Shown piece by piece: positions 44,181 to 53,043 of a stretch of DNA of 60,167 bases. The stretch spans positions 1 to 60,167 of the forward strand of contig JAIXQS010000157.1 of the NCBI GenBank assembly GCA_027485615.1, in the 5' to 3' direction. The first letter of the stretch is position 1. Each line of letters opens with the position of its first letter. The position numbers were made by a program, and so were the translations under genes. The notes below the pieces were generated by a model, which was not told where the DNA came from, ran no database searches, and worked only from the letters and a program-made list of their open reading frames with translations. The stretch comes from Verrucomicrobiaceae bacterium. Its GTDB lineage: Bacteria; Verrucomicrobiota; Verrucomicrobiia; Verrucomicrobiales; Akkermansiaceae.

Positions 44181-45434
44181 ATGAACACGAACAGCGGTTA
44201 CACCTTTGCCAGGGACCAATATGCCCAAAGCGGAATCGATACGGATGCGGCAATCGCACAGGCCCTCCGGATTCCGATCTCCCTGCATTGCTGGCAGACC
44301 GACGACAATGTCGGCTTCGAAGCGCAGAGCGGTGTCAGTGGCGGCGGTATTCTCGCAACCGGCAATTATCCCGGTCGCGCCCGTAACGGGGATGAGGTGC
44401 GCGCCGATTTGGCCAAGTCAATTTCGCTGATTCCCGGCGTTCAGCGTGTGAATGTCCACTCGTATTATGCCGACTTCTCCGACGGCTATGTGAATCGCGA
44501 CCAGCTCGAACCGAAGCATTTCCAGCAATGGATGGATTGGGCGAAAGGGCTGGGCATCAGCCTCGACTTCAATCCCAGTTTCCACGCGCACCCCAAGGCG
44601 AACGACGGTTTCACCCTTTCGCACCAGGATGCGTCGATCCGCGAGTTCTGGATCGAGCACGGCAAACGGGCGCGCAAAATCGCCGAAGCGATGGCGGAGT
44701 CCCAGGGCACTCCCTGCAATAACAACTTCTGGATTCCCGACGGGGCCAAGGATCTGGTGGCGGACAGCTGGTCGCCCCGTGCGCGGCTGATAGAATCCTA
44801 CGATGCCATCTTCGCGGACAAGAGCGTTGATGAATCCAAGTGCGTGGATTTCGTCGAAAGCAAGCTATTCGGTATCGGCAGCGAGGAATATGTCGTCGGC
44901 TCGTCCGAGTTCTACAGCAACTATACCCTCACCCGGAATGTCGGCCTCTGCATGGACATGGGGCATTATCACCCGACCGAAACCATTCACGGCAAGATCT
45001 CCAGCCAACTGCTGTTCCGGCAGAAAAAACTGCTGCTGCACGTCAGCCGGCCGATCCGCTGGGACTCCGACCACGTCGTCATCTTCAATGACGACCTCAA
45101 GAATGTGTTCCTGGAAATCCAGCGTGGCAATGCCTGGGATAAGATGGTGCTCGCACTCGACTTTTTCGACGCCTCCATCAACCGCATCGCGGCTTACGTG
45201 ATTGGAACGCGTGCCACCCGCAAGGCGATCCTCTACGCCTTGCTCGACCCGTCCGCAACGCTCAAACAATACGAGGACGCCGGAAAAAACTCCCAGCGGC
45301 TCGCCGTAATGGAAGAGTTCAAAACGATGCCGTTCGGCGCGGTCTGGACCCGGCTTTGCGAACAAGCCGGCGTGCCGGCCGGAACTGACTGGCTCGCTGA
45401 AATGGAAGCCTACGAAAGCGCCAACCCAAGGTAA
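44181..45434 (+). CDS. rhaA: L-rhamnose isomerase
   Basis: A 417-residue cytoplasmic enzyme of the family length (about 419 in enterobacteria). Hallmarks include SLHCWQTDDNVGFE, GGGILATGNYPGRARN, VNVHSYYADF, SFHAHPKANDGFTLSH, NNFWIPDGAKD, ESKLFGIGSEEYVVGSSEFY, CMDMGHYHPTETI and VSRPIRWDSDHVV, which carry the Glu, Asp and His metal ligands. It converts L-rhamnose to L-rhamnulose. It follows the dehydrogenase gene by 6 bp. No rhamnulokinase, rhamnulose-phosphate aldolase or rhamnose transporter is visible here; the kinase and aldolase may lie elsewhere, or the nearby dehydrogenase and fused epimerase may offer another route. This is the clearest sign of which sugar the locus handles. Confidence 0.95.
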   Translation: MNTNSGYTFARDQYAQSGIDTDAAIAQALRIPISLHCWQTDDNVGFEAQSGVSGGGILATGNYPGRARNGDEVRADLAKSISLIPGVQRVNVHSYYADFSDGYVNRDQLEPKHFQQWMDWAKGLGISLDFNPSFHAHPKANDGFTLSHQDASIREFWIEHGKRARKIAEAMAESQGTPCNNNFWIPDGAKDLVADSWSPRARLIESYDAIFADKSVDESKCVDFVESKLFGIGSEEYVVGSSEFYSNYTLTRNVGLCMDMGHYHPTETIHGKISSQLLFRQKKLLLHVSRPIRWDSDHVVIFNDDLKNVFLEIQRGNAWDKMVLALDFFDASINRIAAYVIGTRATRKAILYALLDPSATLKQYEDAGKNSQRLAVMEEFKTMPFGAVWTRLCEQAGVPAGTDWLAEMEAYESANPR

Positions 45435-45451
45435 TGAAAATCGACCGTTGA

Positions 45452-47944
45452 ATGATCCTCAGTAAGATGTGCCCAGCCATACAACTTGTTGCCATGATGC
45501 TTCTAACTGCCGCCAGTGTTTTTGGTGGCAGGCTCAAGCCGGCGTTCATCGACATGGGAGATGACACGATCGTCGCTTCGGCTGTTGTCACTGATGCTCC
45601 TTACAACGCCGATCCAACCGGTGCCCGTGATGCCACCACCGCGATCCAGATGGCGCTTGATGCCGTTGCCGCGCGCAACGGCGGTGTCGTCTATCTTCCT
45701 GCGGGAAGATACCGACTCAACGGCAACCTCAAACTCGCTTATGGTGTGACGATTGCCGGTCATTCTGGCGGCACGGCAAGGACGACGTTGCTTGCTTACT
45801 ATGGCCGGGGTGATGCTGACAAACCGCCGTTGATTCATGCAGTGAACTCCGAGACGGGTATCAGCGGTGTCACGATCTACTACCCTGAGCAGAAGCCGGA
45901 TGCGGTGGTTCCCTATGCGGCAACCATCGGCGGTGAGATTAAGACCGTTAGAGATGTGACGCTCTGCAACAGCTATCGCGGTATTGAGCCGCGAATGTTC
46001 AATGGTGTTAGATTTGAGAATATCCGCGGCACGGTTCTGGCCTCTGGCATTCGCGCACTGGAGAGCACCGAGTTTTCATGGATGCACGACGTTGTATTCA
46101 CTCCGGATGTCTGGATCAAATCGGCTCAATCACTCACAGGGAAAGCAATGACGCCGCGAGAAAAAACATCGCTCACCGCCTATATTGCCGGGAATTGCAC
46201 AGGTCTTGAACTGGGACGGATTGACGGGCTCGCCATCACGCGGTTTGCCGCGCAAGGTGCGATGACTCCGGTCCTGATCAAGCGCAACCCGAAGTATGAT
46301 AATGCGGTGCACGGATTCGGTGGCGTGGTCTCGCAGTTTCCGGCGTTTCGCAGCGAAGTCGCCAACGGGCCGTGGTATTATGGGATGCATTTTGCAAATG
46401 TCGACCAGGTGCCTGAGTCGCGTGGGCTTTCCTACAAGTTCGCCGCAAATCCGCGGCCGCTGAAAACCGATTCCGGATCCTTCTTTGATGTAACCGCCGA
46501 GCCATTCAATGCAGCCGGAGACGGAAAGACAGATGATACGGCATCGATCGAAAACGCGCTTTCAGCCGCAGCCAAGCACGGCGGCGGAACTGTGTATTTG
46601 CCGCAGGGTGAATTCAAGATTACCAAGCCGCTCATCGTCCCTCCCGGCGTTCAACTGCGCGGCGCGATGGGGACGGGAAAAATACGTGAAGCAAGAGGCT
46701 GCACTGTCCTTACTGCTTATTGCGGCAGAGACAGTGCCCAACCCGAGACGGATGCCGCGCTGATCACGTTAAAGTCAAATTCCGGCATTCGCGGCTTCTC
46801 GATCGCATACCCAGAACAAGTGTGCGATCTCAGCAAGCTGGTGAAATATCCCTACGCGGTCCGCGGTGCGGGGACGAATGTCCATGTTGTCGACATGATG
46901 CTCGTCAATGCCTGTTATGGAATCGATTTGGCTTCTGCGCGATGTGACAATCATCTCGTGCGGGGTCTCTGGGGCACGACATTCTTCAACGGCATTGCGG
47001 TCGGCGGCGGATCAAAAAACGGCAGGCTTGAGAAAATCTGTTTCTCCTACGGCCCGTGGCTGGAAGCGGGATGGGCTCAACCGTTATGGACTGCTGCGCT
47101 GAAATCCGCTTTGCCGGAATTCTGGCAGAACCACTGCACCGCATACCGCTTCGGCCAATCAACCGGCGTGAAAGCCTGGGGACTTTGCGCATTCCTGCCT
47201 GATGTTCATTTCCACTTTCTGCCGGACGGTGGCGGCATGCGCGATGCCGAGTTCTGGCAGACCATGCATGATGTGGGGAAAAGCGCAAACATCCTCTGCG
47301 AGGGCGGGGCGGGGATTAAATTCTTCGGGTATTTCGGCAGCGGCGGCCGGGATGAGAAACATAACTGGCTTGAAGTGAAGGATTCGTTCAAAGGCCCAAT
47401 CGCCTTCTATGCCAAGACAATCCAACAATCCTTCATCAATCATCCTTTTGATTTCAATGACTCTCAGGTTGAGTTCCATGATGAAGTATCGCTTGCCGAT
47501 GGAAAAAAGGTCAGCGCAAGCGCGACTGCCGCGGGCAGCGATCCGTCGAATGCTGTTGACCGCAATCCTCGCACGCTCTGGATCGCGCCATCCGGCAGCA
47601 CTCTTACCGTTGACCTTGGCGCGGTGAAAACCATTAACCGCTTTGCCATCGAAAACGCCGGACTCTTTGCCGGCGGAGCACTCAATACCGTCGAGGCGGA
47701 ATTGCACGTCAGCGTTGACGGGGTCACCTTTGTGGAGGCTGGTCGGGTTTCCGCGCACCGCAATGCGCGCCACGAGATCGTTCCGTTTGCTTGGTTCGAT
47801 TCGCCGCTTGCTTCCAGGCCTGCGCGGTATATCAAGCTGGCCGTGACTAAGCCTGGGGCGGATGGGAATATCCGCATCGCGTCGTTCCAGGTATTTGAAG
47901 ACGCCAGTTCAACAGAGGGAAAATCAACGCTATTGAAAGAATGA
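45452..47944 (+). CDS. Secreted double beta-helix (pectate-lyase-3 type) protein with C-terminal discoidin domain
   Basis: An 830-residue protein with a signal peptide (MILSKMCPAIQLVAMMLLTA). Two pectate_lyase_3-like halves occur: the first begins NADPTGARDATTAIQMALDA with GGVVYLPAGRYRLNG (about 50-85), the second FNAAGDGKTDDTASIENALS with GGTVYLPQGEFKITK (about 350-395). Each goes on as a right-handed beta-helix. Residues about 685-815 are an F5/8 type C (discoidin) domain (DPSNAVDRNPRTLWIAP, VDLGAVKTINRFAI) that may bind sugar. The fold is used by pectate lyases, GH28-like enzymes and glucanases; the catalytic residues are not decidable here. It starts 17 bp after rhaA, which fits a rhamnose-containing polymer such as rhamnogalacturonan. 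Confidence 0.83.
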   Translation: MILSKMCPAIQLVAMMLLTAASVFGGRLKPAFIDMGDDTIVASAVVTDAPYNADPTGARDATTAIQMALDAVAARNGGVVYLPAGRYRLNGNLKLAYGVTIAGHSGGTARTTLLAYYGRGDADKPPLIHAVNSETGISGVTIYYPEQKPDAVVPYAATIGGEIKTVRDVTLCNSYRGIEPRMFNGVRFENIRGTVLASGIRALESTEFSWMHDVVFTPDVWIKSAQSLTGKAMTPREKTSLTAYIAGNCTGLELGRIDGLAITRFAAQGAMTPVLIKRNPKYDNAVHGFGGVVSQFPAFRSEVANGPWYYGMHFANVDQVPESRGLSYKFAANPRPLKTDSGSFFDVTAEPFNAAGDGKTDDTASIENALSAAAKHGGGTVYLPQGEFKITKPLIVPPGVQLRGAMGTGKIREARGCTVLTAYCGRDSAQPETDAALITLKSNSGIRGFSIAYPEQVCDLSKLVKYPYAVRGAGTNVHVVDMMLVNACYGIDLASARCDNHLVRGLWGTTFFNGIAVGGGSKNGRLEKICFSYGPWLEAGWAQPLWTAALKSALPEFWQNHCTAYRFGQSTGVKAWGLCAFLPDVHFHFLPDGGGMRDAEFWQTMHDVGKSANILCEGGAGIKFFGYFGSGGRDEKHNWLEVKDSFKGPIAFYAKTIQQSFINHPFDFNDSQVEFHDEVSLADGKKVSASATAAGSDPSNAVDRNPRTLWIAPSGSTLTVDLGAVKTINRFAIENAGLFAGGALNTVEAELHVSVDGVTFVEAGRVSAHRNARHEIVPFAWFDSPLASRPARYIKLAVTKPGADGNIRIASFQVFEDASSTEGKSTLLKE

Positions 47945-48005
47945 CCCATAGGGCGATGGTATCGGCTGGATGGAAAAATATGAATCATAAACAGGAGATA
48001 ACAAC

Positions 48006-48074
48006 TTGAGAAAATGGAAATGCGGACGCGCGTGGTTTGGAATCTGGATCACGCTTCTTGCGCTGAATGCATAG
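48006..48074 (+). pseudogene. 22-codon leader remnant with its own ribosome-binding site
   Basis: TTG at 48006 has AGGAG at 47993-47997, 8 nt upstream. It reads MRKWKCGRAWFGIWITLLAL NA then TAG: basic start then a hydrophobic core, as in a signal peptide. Nothing follows in frame. I think it is the beginning of a lost secreted-protein gene, but a real short membrane peptide is possible. The rest of the 279-bp gap holds no gene. Confidence 0.4.
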
Positions 48075-48223
48075 GGAACGGGGAATACCCAATGCCGCCA
48101 ATTTTCCGTGAATCTCTCCGATAACTATGGTAAGATTTTCCTCCTGGAACATCGGGAATGGATACTGTGATAAGATTTCTATATAAAGAAAGTGACTAAA
48201 ACAAACAAACAAAACAAAAATAT

Positions 48224-49351
48224 ATGAAAAACATAATGATAGGCGCGGTGCTGGGGCTTTCCTGTACCAGTATGATGCTCAAAGCCGACGAAGCGTCCGA
48301 CAAGGCCGCGAAGTTGGAGATGTCCGGCCCGGGCATGGTGCTTGGCGAGCCACTCTGGACATCCCCGGCGAGTGACAATGAGCCGGTCCTTTTCATTCTG
48401 GAAGAAGGCAAGCAATTGGCCACCGGCAAATTGCTCTTCATTCCCAGTGACAAAATCTGGATCGAACATCCGGATCAGAAGATGCACTATGAGGAGGGCA
48501 AGGATTACACTTGGAAACCGGGCAGCAAGATCATCGAGTTGACGCCTAACTCGCGCATTCCGTTCAAGACGCACGCGCAGATGATGCCGCCGAAGGGCAG
48601 CCCTAACATGTTTGCCACCGTTCTGCATTCCGAGGGTCGTTTCTTCCATGATCTGCAGATGCAGGTGTCGTATTGGCGCAAGACTGATCCATGGCCAGTG
48701 CCTTACACGCCACAGCCCGAGCGGCTCACACGCGTGCTGGCCAAGCTCCGTGCCAAACAGCCGATCAAGCTGGTCGCCCTCGGTGACAGCATAACCCAAG
48801 GATTCAATGCCTCAGGATTCAAGGAATCGCTGGCGGAACCCTATCAGCCGGTGTATCCGCAATTGGTTGCCAACACGCTCCAAAAACGTTTCGGATCGCA
48901 AGTAACGTTAGTCAATTTCGGTGCCGCCGGCGCGGAAGCTGGCTATGGGGTGGAAATGGTTCCCAAGGTAACCGCGGAAAAGCCGGACCTGGTCTTCCTT
49001 GCCTTCGGCATGAATGACGGCGGCGGCTACGACAAGAAGATGACCAAAATGCGCGATGATGTCATCGCCCAGAATCCTGATGCCGATATCGTGATGGTCT
49101 CCCCCATGACGATGAATCCGCTCTTTGCTGGTGCCGAGGGTTTCGTTTGGAAAGCAAAATTCCTGGGCGAGCTGGTGAAAGAGAATATGGCGCTGGCGGA
49201 TGTGACCACACCCTGGCTCGAAGTCCTCAAGAGTAAAAATTTCTCGGATATCAGCGGCAACAACGTCAACCATCCCAACGATTTCGGGCACCGTCTCTAT
49301 GCCCACGTCATCCTGGAGTTGTTCCCTGTGAAACCGATCACGGCGAAGTAA
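48224..49351 (+). CDS. Secreted SGNH hydrolase with N-terminal beta domain
   Basis: A 375-residue protein. A signal peptide (MKNIMIGAVLGLSCTSMMLK) is followed by a beta-rich domain of about 160 residues, recalling the jelly-roll module before the esterase domain in CE2 enzymes. The SGNH domain starts near residue 180: VALGDSITQGFN with S189, NFGAAGAEAGYG, VFLAFGMNDGGGYD with Asn, and NVNHPNDFGHRLYAH with catalytic His. The position three before this His is Asn, not the Asp of DxxH. It should remove acyl groups from a polysaccharide. It is followed by a small unknown secreted protein and the deacetylase-PATR pair, all on the same strand. Confidence 0.87.
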   Translation: MKNIMIGAVLGLSCTSMMLKADEASDKAAKLEMSGPGMVLGEPLWTSPASDNEPVLFILEEGKQLATGKLLFIPSDKIWIEHPDQKMHYEEGKDYTWKPGSKIIELTPNSRIPFKTHAQMMPPKGSPNMFATVLHSEGRFFHDLQMQVSYWRKTDPWPVPYTPQPERLTRVLAKLRAKQPIKLVALGDSITQGFNASGFKESLAEPYQPVYPQLVANTLQKRFGSQVTLVNFGAAGAEAGYGVEMVPKVTAEKPDLVFLAFGMNDGGGYDKKMTKMRDDVIAQNPDADIVMVSPMTMNPLFAGAEGFVWKAKFLGELVKENMALADVTTPWLEVLKSKNFSDISGNNVNHPNDFGHRLYAHVILELFPVKPITAK

Positions 49352-49372
49352 TAAAAATAAACCTATTCAATC

Positions 49373-49930
49373 ATGAAAATCATGAAATATATAACACTCA
49401 CCCTTTTGGCACCCCTTATCGTCTTTGCTCAGGCCAAAGCTGCGCCCGAGGAGCATGAATTAGTCCGAGTCTGGAAATCAGAATCGCCAGACGGAAACTA
49501 TTACGGCGCCTTGCGGCTCATGCCCGCTATCGCAGATAGAGGTGAATTCGATGGCTTTCGATTGGAGATATTCCCAATTGAAGAGAAGAAAACACCAAAA
49601 GCGCTGGGCGAGCGGTTTTTTGCCTCTGACGTAGAAGGGCGTCTTCCTGCGGAGGTTAAATGGACTGCAGACTCCAAATTTCTCGTGTTTACGACGGAAA
49701 GCTCAGGGGGGCATTCGCCATGGCATTCCACTACCTATGTATTCAGCGTGTCCGACAAAAAGATCGTGTGCCTAGACGATGTGATTGGACCGGTTGTTGA
49801 CAGCGATTTCAAGCTGGAAGGTGCCCACACGGGAACGTTTAAAATAGACAAGAAATTTCCGGCTGGGGAACACCCCGAACCAATTAAGTTGGATATCTCG
49901 CGACTGTTCTTAGAAGATCCAAAAAAATAA
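49373..49930 (+). CDS. Secreted protein of unknown function, propeller-like segment
   Basis: A 185-residue protein with signal peptide MKIMKYITLTLLAPLIVFAQ. I do not recognise the family. VRVWKSESPDGNYYGALRLM and VKWTADSKFLVFTTESSGGH followed by TYVFSVSDKK look like strands of a WD40- or PD40-type propeller, but there is room for only two or three blades. It lies 21 bp after the SGNH hydrolase and 5 bp before the deacetylase-PATR gene, so it is very likely cotranscribed with both. Confidence 0.75.
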   Translation: MKIMKYITLTLLAPLIVFAQAKAAPEEHELVRVWKSESPDGNYYGALRLMPAIADRGEFDGFRLEIFPIEEKKTPKALGERFFASDVEGRLPAEVKWTADSKFLVFTTESSGGHSPWHSTTYVFSVSDKKIVCLDDVIGPVVDSDFKLEGAHTGTFKIDKKFPAGEHPEPIKLDISRLFLEDPKK

Positions 49931-49935
49931 ATCTA

Positions 49936-52900
49936 ATGAAACGCAAAAGTAACACCATGATCAGTAAAATACGAACGGGGGCGATTTGTGCCATCCTTGT
50001 TGGAGTCCCGGCCATCGGGCGGGCGGAACCGCTTTCGGTCGACGACCCCACGGGGATCATCAAGAAGCCAATCCCGGACAAGACCGTGGTGTTCACTTTT
50101 GACGACAGCTGCCTTAGCAACGCGACGATCGCCGCCCCTATCCTCAAGAAGCATGGTTATGGCGGCACGTTTTATATTTCGGACGCCTATGGTTTCCGCG
50201 ATCGCAAGGACTGGTACATGACGTGGCGGCAGGTAAAGGGCCTGTCCGATGATGGCTTCGAGATCGGCAATCACACCCGTGGGCATGGTCTGTTGTCGCA
50301 TACGGATGAACCTGGTCTCCAAGCCTATATCTGGACTTTGGAAGACTTGGCGATCTCTAACAGAATTCCTAGGCCGACAACGCTCGCCTGGCCGTTCTAT
50401 GTGGTTAATACGAAGTTCTATCCACTCTTAGGCAGCTGGGGATATACGTTCGGACGCGGCGGCCATGGTCGTGTCTATCGACCCACCGTGGACCACCCGT
50501 TGGACGCCCCATCGTTTGCCGTGGGCGGCGTGGGCATGACCATCGAGGGCTTCATCAGTGCTGTCCAACAGGCCGTTGCCGGCCGGGTGGTGGTGCTGAC
50601 TTTCCACGGTACGCCGGATATGGAACATCCCGGCGTCGGAACCGATCCGGATCTGTTCGAAGACATGGTCGAATACTGCAAGGCTAACAATTACAACGTC
50701 ATCGCGATGCGCGATCTGGCCGAGTACATCGATACCGAGAAAGCAGCGAAACTGCCGCCGACCCAGCCGAAGCTTGAGAATCCCGGTCCTGAGCTGCGGG
50801 TCAAGGACGACAAACCATTTGTCCGTAGGCAGCGTCCGAGCCGAGGCTATGCGTTTCCCAGCGAATTGACCGGGCCATGGAAGATAAAAGATCTCTTTCG
50901 TTTGAACCTGCCGGGTTCGGTATCTGGCGCCATCAACGGGTCCAAGATCACCCTCCATGTTCCTGCGTCCGCCGACGTGAAGGCGCTCGCTCCGGTATTT
51001 GAGCTGGGGCGCGCTGCCAAGGCGGTGCCACCATCCGGCACCGTGCGGGACTTCACCACGCCGCAAACCTACGCCGTCACGGCGGAGGATGGCTCCACCC
51101 GTGACTATACCGTGCAGGTGGTGCCGACCGATGCGCCCATGCATTTCACCTGGACGTCTAGCAATCCCGGAGGTTTCGATGACGCCGCTCAATGGAAAGA
51201 TAATCTTGGTGCGGTTGGAGCGCCTGCCGCCAGCGGTTCTTCCGACACAATCCTTGATTTCTATACACCGGGCAAATACGCGGTGGCTCGGGAAAGTGAC
51301 GGAGATTTCGTGCTAAATCAGCTCAACTTCGGCACTGCTTTCCTGACCCTTGCATCCAAGGGCTCTCTGGTGTTTGCCAAGAGCAAAGCGTATGGCACTT
51401 TGCCTTACATAAACAGCCAGAACCGTGCGATCGTTACGGTGGACGCGCCGATCAGGCTCGATGCGGATCTCACCTTCGATGGGATCAAAACCGATGACAC
51501 CCGCGTGATCCTGCAGGGGGCGATCTCAGGCACCGGTGCCTTGATCAAAAACGGCACGCACATGGTCATCATCGGTAATGCAACGAACAGCTTTGGCGGT
51601 GGCACAATCATCAATGACGGCACTGTCTCTTTCTCCAGCCAAGGGCTGGGCGCGGGACCTGTAAAGGTCGACAGTCTTGGGGCGGTCGGTATCGGCGGAA
51701 CCCCGGTGATGAATTCACTCACCGCCAACGGTGGCTCCGTATTCACCGGCGGCAGAGGCATCTGGAGCGGCCCCGTGAAACTGCTCGGAAATACCATCGT
51801 CAATTCGATCGAATTTCTGGAGTTCGATAACAAGAAAGAAGGGATCAGCGGGCCCGGCGGCTTCACGATGACCGGGCAGCGCGTTGACCATGGAATCAAG
51901 TGCGGATCGGTCAAACTTTCAGGGCGCAATACCTACACGGGAGTCACCAAGATCGAAATGGGACTCATGGAGGTCATGTCGTCGCTCTATAACAATGAAC
52001 CCGCGCGCTGGACCCCAGCGAATATCATCGTAAATGGAGCGGCGGGAGAACTCCGGTTGCATGTCGGCGGGGCAGGGGAGTTCACTGCCGAACAGGCTGG
52101 CACCATGCTCAAAAATATCACCACCGGCGTCAATCATAACGGCCTGATGGCCGGTGCCACCTTCGGCATGGATACGACCAAGGCCACGACGGTGCAGGAA
52201 CTTTCCGGCACGATCACGGATTCTAAAGGTCCGGGCGGCGGCAGCGTGTCGATCAAGAAATGCGGCGCGGGAACCCTGAAACTATCAGGTGCCAATACCC
52301 ACAGTGGTCAGACCATCATCACCGGTGGCACCCTGAGCATCGATTCGTTCAACAGCGTGGTGAAGGGTAAAGCCAGCAGTAGCCTTGGTGCACCCAAAAC
52401 CGAAGCTAATGCCGAGATCATGATCAGTGGCGGCAGCACTTTGGTCTATACCGGCAAAGGCGAGACCACCGACCGTAACCTCAACCTTCCTGGCGCTGGC
52501 GATACCATCACTCTGGATCAGTCCGGCACCGGCCTGCTGAAACTGACCAGCTCCTTCGTGATGTCGGGCTATGGCGAAAACAAAACCGTTGTGCTCGCCG
52601 GCTCCAGTGCTGGCACTGGCGAACTCGCGTTCAATATCGACAACGTCTACGACCGCAAGGAAAAGGCATTCACCTCCATCACCAAATCCGGCACCGGCAC
52701 CTGGGCGCTCTCCGGCACCAACACCTACACCGGCCCGACGGCCGTGAAGCAGGGCACGCTGCTGCTGGCAAATGCGCAGAGTCTGGGCGACAAGACGGAA
52801 GTTTCGGTGGACGACGGCGCGATGCTTGCTCTAAACTTCAAGGGTGAAATGAGCATCTCGAAACTCACGCTTGATGGGAAGCCTCAACCTGCCGGCAGCT

Positions 52901-52965
52901 ACAGCGCGGCGACTGCCCCCAAATTCATCAAGGGTGAGGGTATTTTAAAGAACGAAGGAAAATGA
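49936..52965 (+). CDS. NodB polysaccharide deacetylase fused to PATR beta-strand repeats (copy 1)
   Basis: A 1009-residue secreted protein (signal peptide up to about residue 30; a second possible start is the Met encoded at 49957). Residues 47-270 are a NodB/CE4 deacetylase: VVFTFDDSC with D56-D57, IGNHTRGHG with H113 and H117 as metal ligands, TLAWPFY, and VVLTFHGTPD with H224. An Ig-like domain (about 325-405; DYTVQVVPTDAP) links to about 590 residues of autotransporter-associated beta-strand repeats (NTYTGVTKIEMGLMEV, ANTHSGQTIITGGTL, TNTYTGPTAVKQGTL). There is no PEP-CTERM tail. It would remove N- or O-acetyl groups from a glycan, with the repeats as a surface or binding stalk. A close paralogue follows. 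Confidence 0.88.
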   Translation: MKRKSNTMISKIRTGAICAILVGVPAIGRAEPLSVDDPTGIIKKPIPDKTVVFTFDDSCLSNATIAAPILKKHGYGGTFYISDAYGFRDRKDWYMTWRQVKGLSDDGFEIGNHTRGHGLLSHTDEPGLQAYIWTLEDLAISNRIPRPTTLAWPFYVVNTKFYPLLGSWGYTFGRGGHGRVYRPTVDHPLDAPSFAVGGVGMTIEGFISAVQQAVAGRVVVLTFHGTPDMEHPGVGTDPDLFEDMVEYCKANNYNVIAMRDLAEYIDTEKAAKLPPTQPKLENPGPELRVKDDKPFVRRQRPSRGYAFPSELTGPWKIKDLFRLNLPGSVSGAINGSKITLHVPASADVKALAPVFELGRAAKAVPPSGTVRDFTTPQTYAVTAEDGSTRDYTVQVVPTDAPMHFTWTSSNPGGFDDAAQWKDNLGAVGAPAASGSSDTILDFYTPGKYAVARESDGDFVLNQLNFGTAFLTLASKGSLVFAKSKAYGTLPYINSQNRAIVTVDAPIRLDADLTFDGIKTDDTRVILQGAISGTGALIKNGTHMVIIGNATNSFGGGTIINDGTVSFSSQGLGAGPVKVDSLGAVGIGGTPVMNSLTANGGSVFTGGRGIWSGPVKLLGNTIVNSIEFLEFDNKKEGISGPGGFTMTGQRVDHGIKCGSVKLSGRNTYTGVTKIEMGLMEVMSSLYNNEPARWTPANIIVNGAAGELRLHVGGAGEFTAEQAGTMLKNITTGVNHNGLMAGATFGMDTTKATTVQELSGTITDSKGPGGGSVSIKKCGAGTLKLSGANTHSGQTIITGGTLSIDSFNSVVKGKASSSLGAPKTEANAEIMISGGSTLVYTGKGETTDRNLNLPGAGDTITLDQSGTGLLKLTSSFVMSGYGENKTVVLAGSSAGTGELAFNIDNVYDRKEKAFTSITKSGTGTWALSGTNTYTGPTAVKQGTLLLANAQSLGDKTEVSVDDGAMLALNFKGEMSISKLTLDGKPQPAGSYSAATAPKFIKGEGILKNEGK

Positions 52966-53043
52966 GACTCCGGGCGCTTGGTTGCTCCGGAGAAAAGCGA
53001 AAGAACACAATTTGACGACAACTAAATAATCAAACGAAAGACA

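Noticed and set aside
42927..44288. Minus-strand open frame of 453 codons across the dehydrogenase gene
   Set aside because: It overlaps an intact dehydrogenase and parts of its neighbours on the other strand, and has no family motifs. It is a high-GC shadow frame.
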